This document shows positions 4,497-6,492 of a DNA stretch of 6,492 nucleotides, piece after piece. The translations under genes were made by a program, and so were the position numbers. The DNA lies in the NCBI GenBank assembly GCA_005885115.1, contig VAXX01000507.1, positions 1 to 6,492 on the forward strand. Direction: 5' to 3'. The notes beneath the pieces were generated by a model. The model worked only from the letters and a program-made list of their open reading frames with translations, was not told the DNA's origin and did no database searches. This DNA comes from Actinomycetota bacterium (GTDB taxonomy: Bacteria > Actinomycetota > Actinomycetes > Mycobacteriales > Micromonosporaceae). The first letter of the stretch is position 1, and every line of letters begins with the position of its first letter.

Positions 4497-6492
4497 CTAA
4501 GCGGTCCGCACGTGCAGGGAGGTCAGGCCCCGCAGCACCGGATCGTCCCGGAACGCCGGCGGTACGGCCCCGCCGTCGACCCGCAGCGTCGGGAAGCGCC
4601 GGGCCAGGGTCTGGAACAGGACCTGGCCCTCGATCCGGGCCAGCGCCGCACCGATACAGAAGTGGATCCCGAAGCCGAAACTGAGCTGCCCGTTGGGTTT
4701 GCGGGACACGTCCAGCCGCTCCCCGTCCGGGAACCGGGCCGGGTCCCGGTTGGCCGCCCCGATCACCGGGTACAGCAGCTGGCCCTTTTTGATCAGTTGT
4801 CCGCCGATCTCGACGTCCTCGTCGGCGAGCTGCGGCGTCAGGATCGGGGTCGGGCCGTCGTAGCGCAGCAGTTCTTCGGCGGCGTACTCGGCCAGCGCCG
4901 GGTTGTCGCGCAGCAGCTCAAACTGGTCAGGGTTGCGCAGCAGCGCGTACGTGCCGTTGCCGAGGTAGTTGGCGGTGGTCTCCAGACCGGCGTTGAGCAG
5001 CGCCATGCAGTTGAGGATCAGCTCCTCGTCGGTCAGGGCGCCGTCCGGGCCGCCATCCGTGGCGATGAGCGCGGACAGCAGGTCCTCGCGCGGTTCCCGG
5101 CGGCGCTGCGCGATCAGCCCGGTGAGGTACGTGGTGAACTCCTGCATCGCCGCGTGTGCGGCGCGGGCGATGACGGGTGCGTCCGCCGCGTACTGGGCGC
5201 CGAGCAGGGCCATCAACTGCTGTGCCAGGTACGTCATCCGGGGGTGGTCGGCCGCCGGTACCCCGATGAACTCCATGACCACGGCCGCCGGCAGCGGGTA
5301 GGCGACCTGCGAGATCAGCTCGCCACCGCCGGCCGCCTCGATCCCGTCGAGAAGCTCATCGGTGATCTGCTGGATGCGGGGCCGCATCGCCTCCACCGTG
5401 CGTGGCGTGAACGCCTTGCTGACCAGCTTGCGCAGCCGGGTGTGGTACGGCGGGTTGGTGAAGGGCAGCATCTCCCCGAGCATCCGCTCGAACTCGCTCA
5501 TCTCCTCCCGGTCGGCCTGCGGAACCGAGGCGAACAGGTAGTCGGTGACCGGCGGGCGTACGACGCCGTGGTGGCGCAGCAGTTGGGACACCTCCTCGTA
5601 CCGGGTGAACACCCAGCCGCCGAGGCTGTCCTCGTAGTGGATCGGCGCGGTCTCCCGCAGCGCCCGGTAGAACGGGAACGGGTCGTTGATGAACGCCGGG
5701 TCGAGCGGGTTGAACGCGATCGTCGTCGCCACCGAACCCTGCCGCTGCGGGGCGGCACCGGTGAGCGTGTTGGCGCTGTGCCGCTCCTCCTCGGCCAGGC
5801 AGCGGTGTACCGCCGAGGCCAGCAACTCGTCGTTGGGCTCGACGAACATGGTGAAGTGGTCGCCCGGGATCGGTACCACCTCCAGCTCGCCGAGGTCCAC
5901 GTACTCCCAGCCGTTGGCCGGGGCGTCGAGCTTGAGCGCGGTGTTGCGGTCCGGCTCCATCACCGGCGGGAACCCGCCGGTCGCCTTGATCAGGGTGACC
6001 CGCAGGTCCGACGGCGGCGGCTGGTACTTCACGTTCGCCTCGATGTTGGCCTGGTACACCCGCAGCATGTTGCTGATGTGCTCCTCGACCGGCAGCGAAC
6101 CGTTGGCGCCGAGGAAGCGGCCCAGCCGCTCCTTCTGTTCGGAGATCGCCAGCGACGGGTCGATCTCCACCCCGGCCGGCCCGCCCGAGGCGAAGGCGAG
6201 CCGGTTCATCGTCATCAGCTCCCGGATCGCCGCGGCGTCGTCGACCGGCGGCAGCGGCTGGTCCGGAACCGGTACGTAGGTGTCCAGCAGCACGACCCGG
6301 GTCACCTCCTCGCCCGCCTGGCGGAGCTGCCGGCCCATCTCGTACGCCACGACACCGCCGAACGAATGGCCGCCCAGCAGGTACGGGCCGTACGGCTGGA
6401 GCAGCCGGACGGACTCGATGTACCGCGCCGCGAGTTCCTCGACGGTGTCCAACGGCTCCTCGGCGCCGTCGTAGCCCGGCGCCCGTACCCCG
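4497..6492 (-). CDS. Thioesterase-cytochrome P450 fusion, C-terminal part of an NRPS/PKS-type protein (5' end off the edge)
   Basis: The minus-strand frame is open to the window edge; 664 residues are visible, starting GVRAPGYDGAEEPLDTVEEL. Residues 1-235 are a type I thioesterase (alpha/beta hydrolase): nucleophile S43 in GGHSFGG, D70 in VVLLDTY and H212 in PGDHFTMF, a full triad. About 70 N-terminal thioesterase residues are missing, so whatever precedes it is unseen. A short linker (about 236-254, ERHSANTLTGAAPQRQGS) leads to a complete bacterial P450 (about 255-664): I-helix NAGLETT (500-506, acid-alcohol pair present), ExxR at 540-543 (ELLR) and heme loop FGFGIHFCIG with ligand C612. Thioesterases of this type release or cyclise carrier-bound peptides or polyketides; the P450 would hydroxylate or otherwise oxidise the product using external ferredoxin, since no reductase domain is present. 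TTG 6452 is internal to the thioesterase fold and not the start. Confidence 0.92.
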   Translation of the reverse strand, partial: GVRAPGYDGAEEPLDTVEELAARYIESVRLLQPYGPYLLGGHSFGGVVAYEMGRQLRQAGEEVTRVVLLDTYVPVPDQPLPPVDDAAAIRELMTMNRLAFASGGPAGVEIDPSLAISEQKERLGRFLGANGSLPVEEHISNMLRVYQANIEANVKYQPPPSDLRVTLIKATGGFPPVMEPDRNTALKLDAPANGWEYVDLGELEVVPIPGDHFTMFVEPNDELLASAVHRCLAEEERHSANTLTGAAPQRQGSVATTIAFNPLDPAFINDPFPFYRALRETAPIHYEDSLGGWVFTRYEEVSQLLRHHGVVRPPVTDYLFASVPQADREEMSEFERMLGEMLPFTNPPYHTRLRKLVSKAFTPRTVEAMRPRIQQITDELLDGIEAAGGGELISQVAYPLPAAVVMEFIGVPAADHPRMTYLAQQLMALLGAQYAADAPVIARAAHAAMQEFTTYLTGLIAQRRREPREDLLSALIATDGGPDGALTDEELILNCMALLNAGLETTANYLGNGTYALLRNPDQFELLRDNPALAEYAAEELLRYDGPTPILTPQLADEDVEIGGQLIKKGQLLYPVIGAANRDPARFPDGERLDVSRKPNGQLSFGFGIHFCIGAALARIEGQVLFQTLARRFPTLRVDGGAVPPAFRDDPVLRGLTSLHVRTA

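Noticed and set aside
5686..6279. 197-codon plus-strand open frame antisense to the thioesterase
   Set aside because: Ser-rich translation typical of the antisense of a GC-rich gene; the minus strand shows the full catalytic triad.
6450..6452. TTG as the start of the thioesterase-P450 gene
   Set aside because: The frame continues upstream with family-typical thioesterase sequence (VRAPGYDGAEEP), so the true start is outside the window.
1..6492. tRNA/rRNA genes, CRISPR arrays, insertion sequences, phage attachment sites
   Set aside because: Read through on both strands; no cloverleaf-like, spaced-repeat, transposase or integrase signal was seen.

Overview
The DNA is GC-rich with strong G/C bias at codon third positions, GTG starts, frequent gtac/cgtacc words, a SigE-family sigma factor and an IclR regulator. 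This fits a high-GC actinomycete. Micromonosporaceae is my best guess from general appearance, not from any comparison.

Left part (1-1882), all on the minus strand. A SigE-type extracytoplasmic sigma factor gene (start re-assigned to GTG at 697) overlaps the next gene by ATGA. That next gene encodes a small single-span membrane protein that runs off the left edge, most simply a partner or anti-sigma-like protein. Upstream lies a zinc-free MDR-family NAD(P)-dependent oxidoreductase gene (956-1882), which may be preceded by a 23-codon ORF (1929-2000).

Middle part (2024-3259), plus strand. There are two response regulators with no histidine kinase beside them. One is a full NarL/LiaR-type receiver-plus-LuxR protein, probably leaderless from GTG 2075. 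The other is a stand-alone receiver domain with an atypical phosphorylation loop. A 233-nt non-coding stretch follows, with clustered inverted and direct GGTCA-type repeats. It leads into a well-supported 45-codon gene with a strong Shine-Dalgarno sequence. The stop codon of that gene directly abuts the GTG of an IclR-family regulator gene (TAGGTG).

Right part (4438-6492). A near-perfect 20-bp inverted repeat separates the IclR gene from a convergent minus-strand gene whose start lies outside the window. The visible 664 residues of this gene are a type I thioesterase domain, of the kind that ends NRPS/PKS assembly lines, fused in frame to a complete cytochrome P450. This is the most striking item in the window. 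It suggests the window covers the 3' end of a natural-product megasynthase or a thioesterase-P450 bifunctional enzyme, with the IclR gene and its small partner at the cluster edge. How the two response regulators, the MDR enzyme and the sigma factor relate to that cluster cannot be told from this window.
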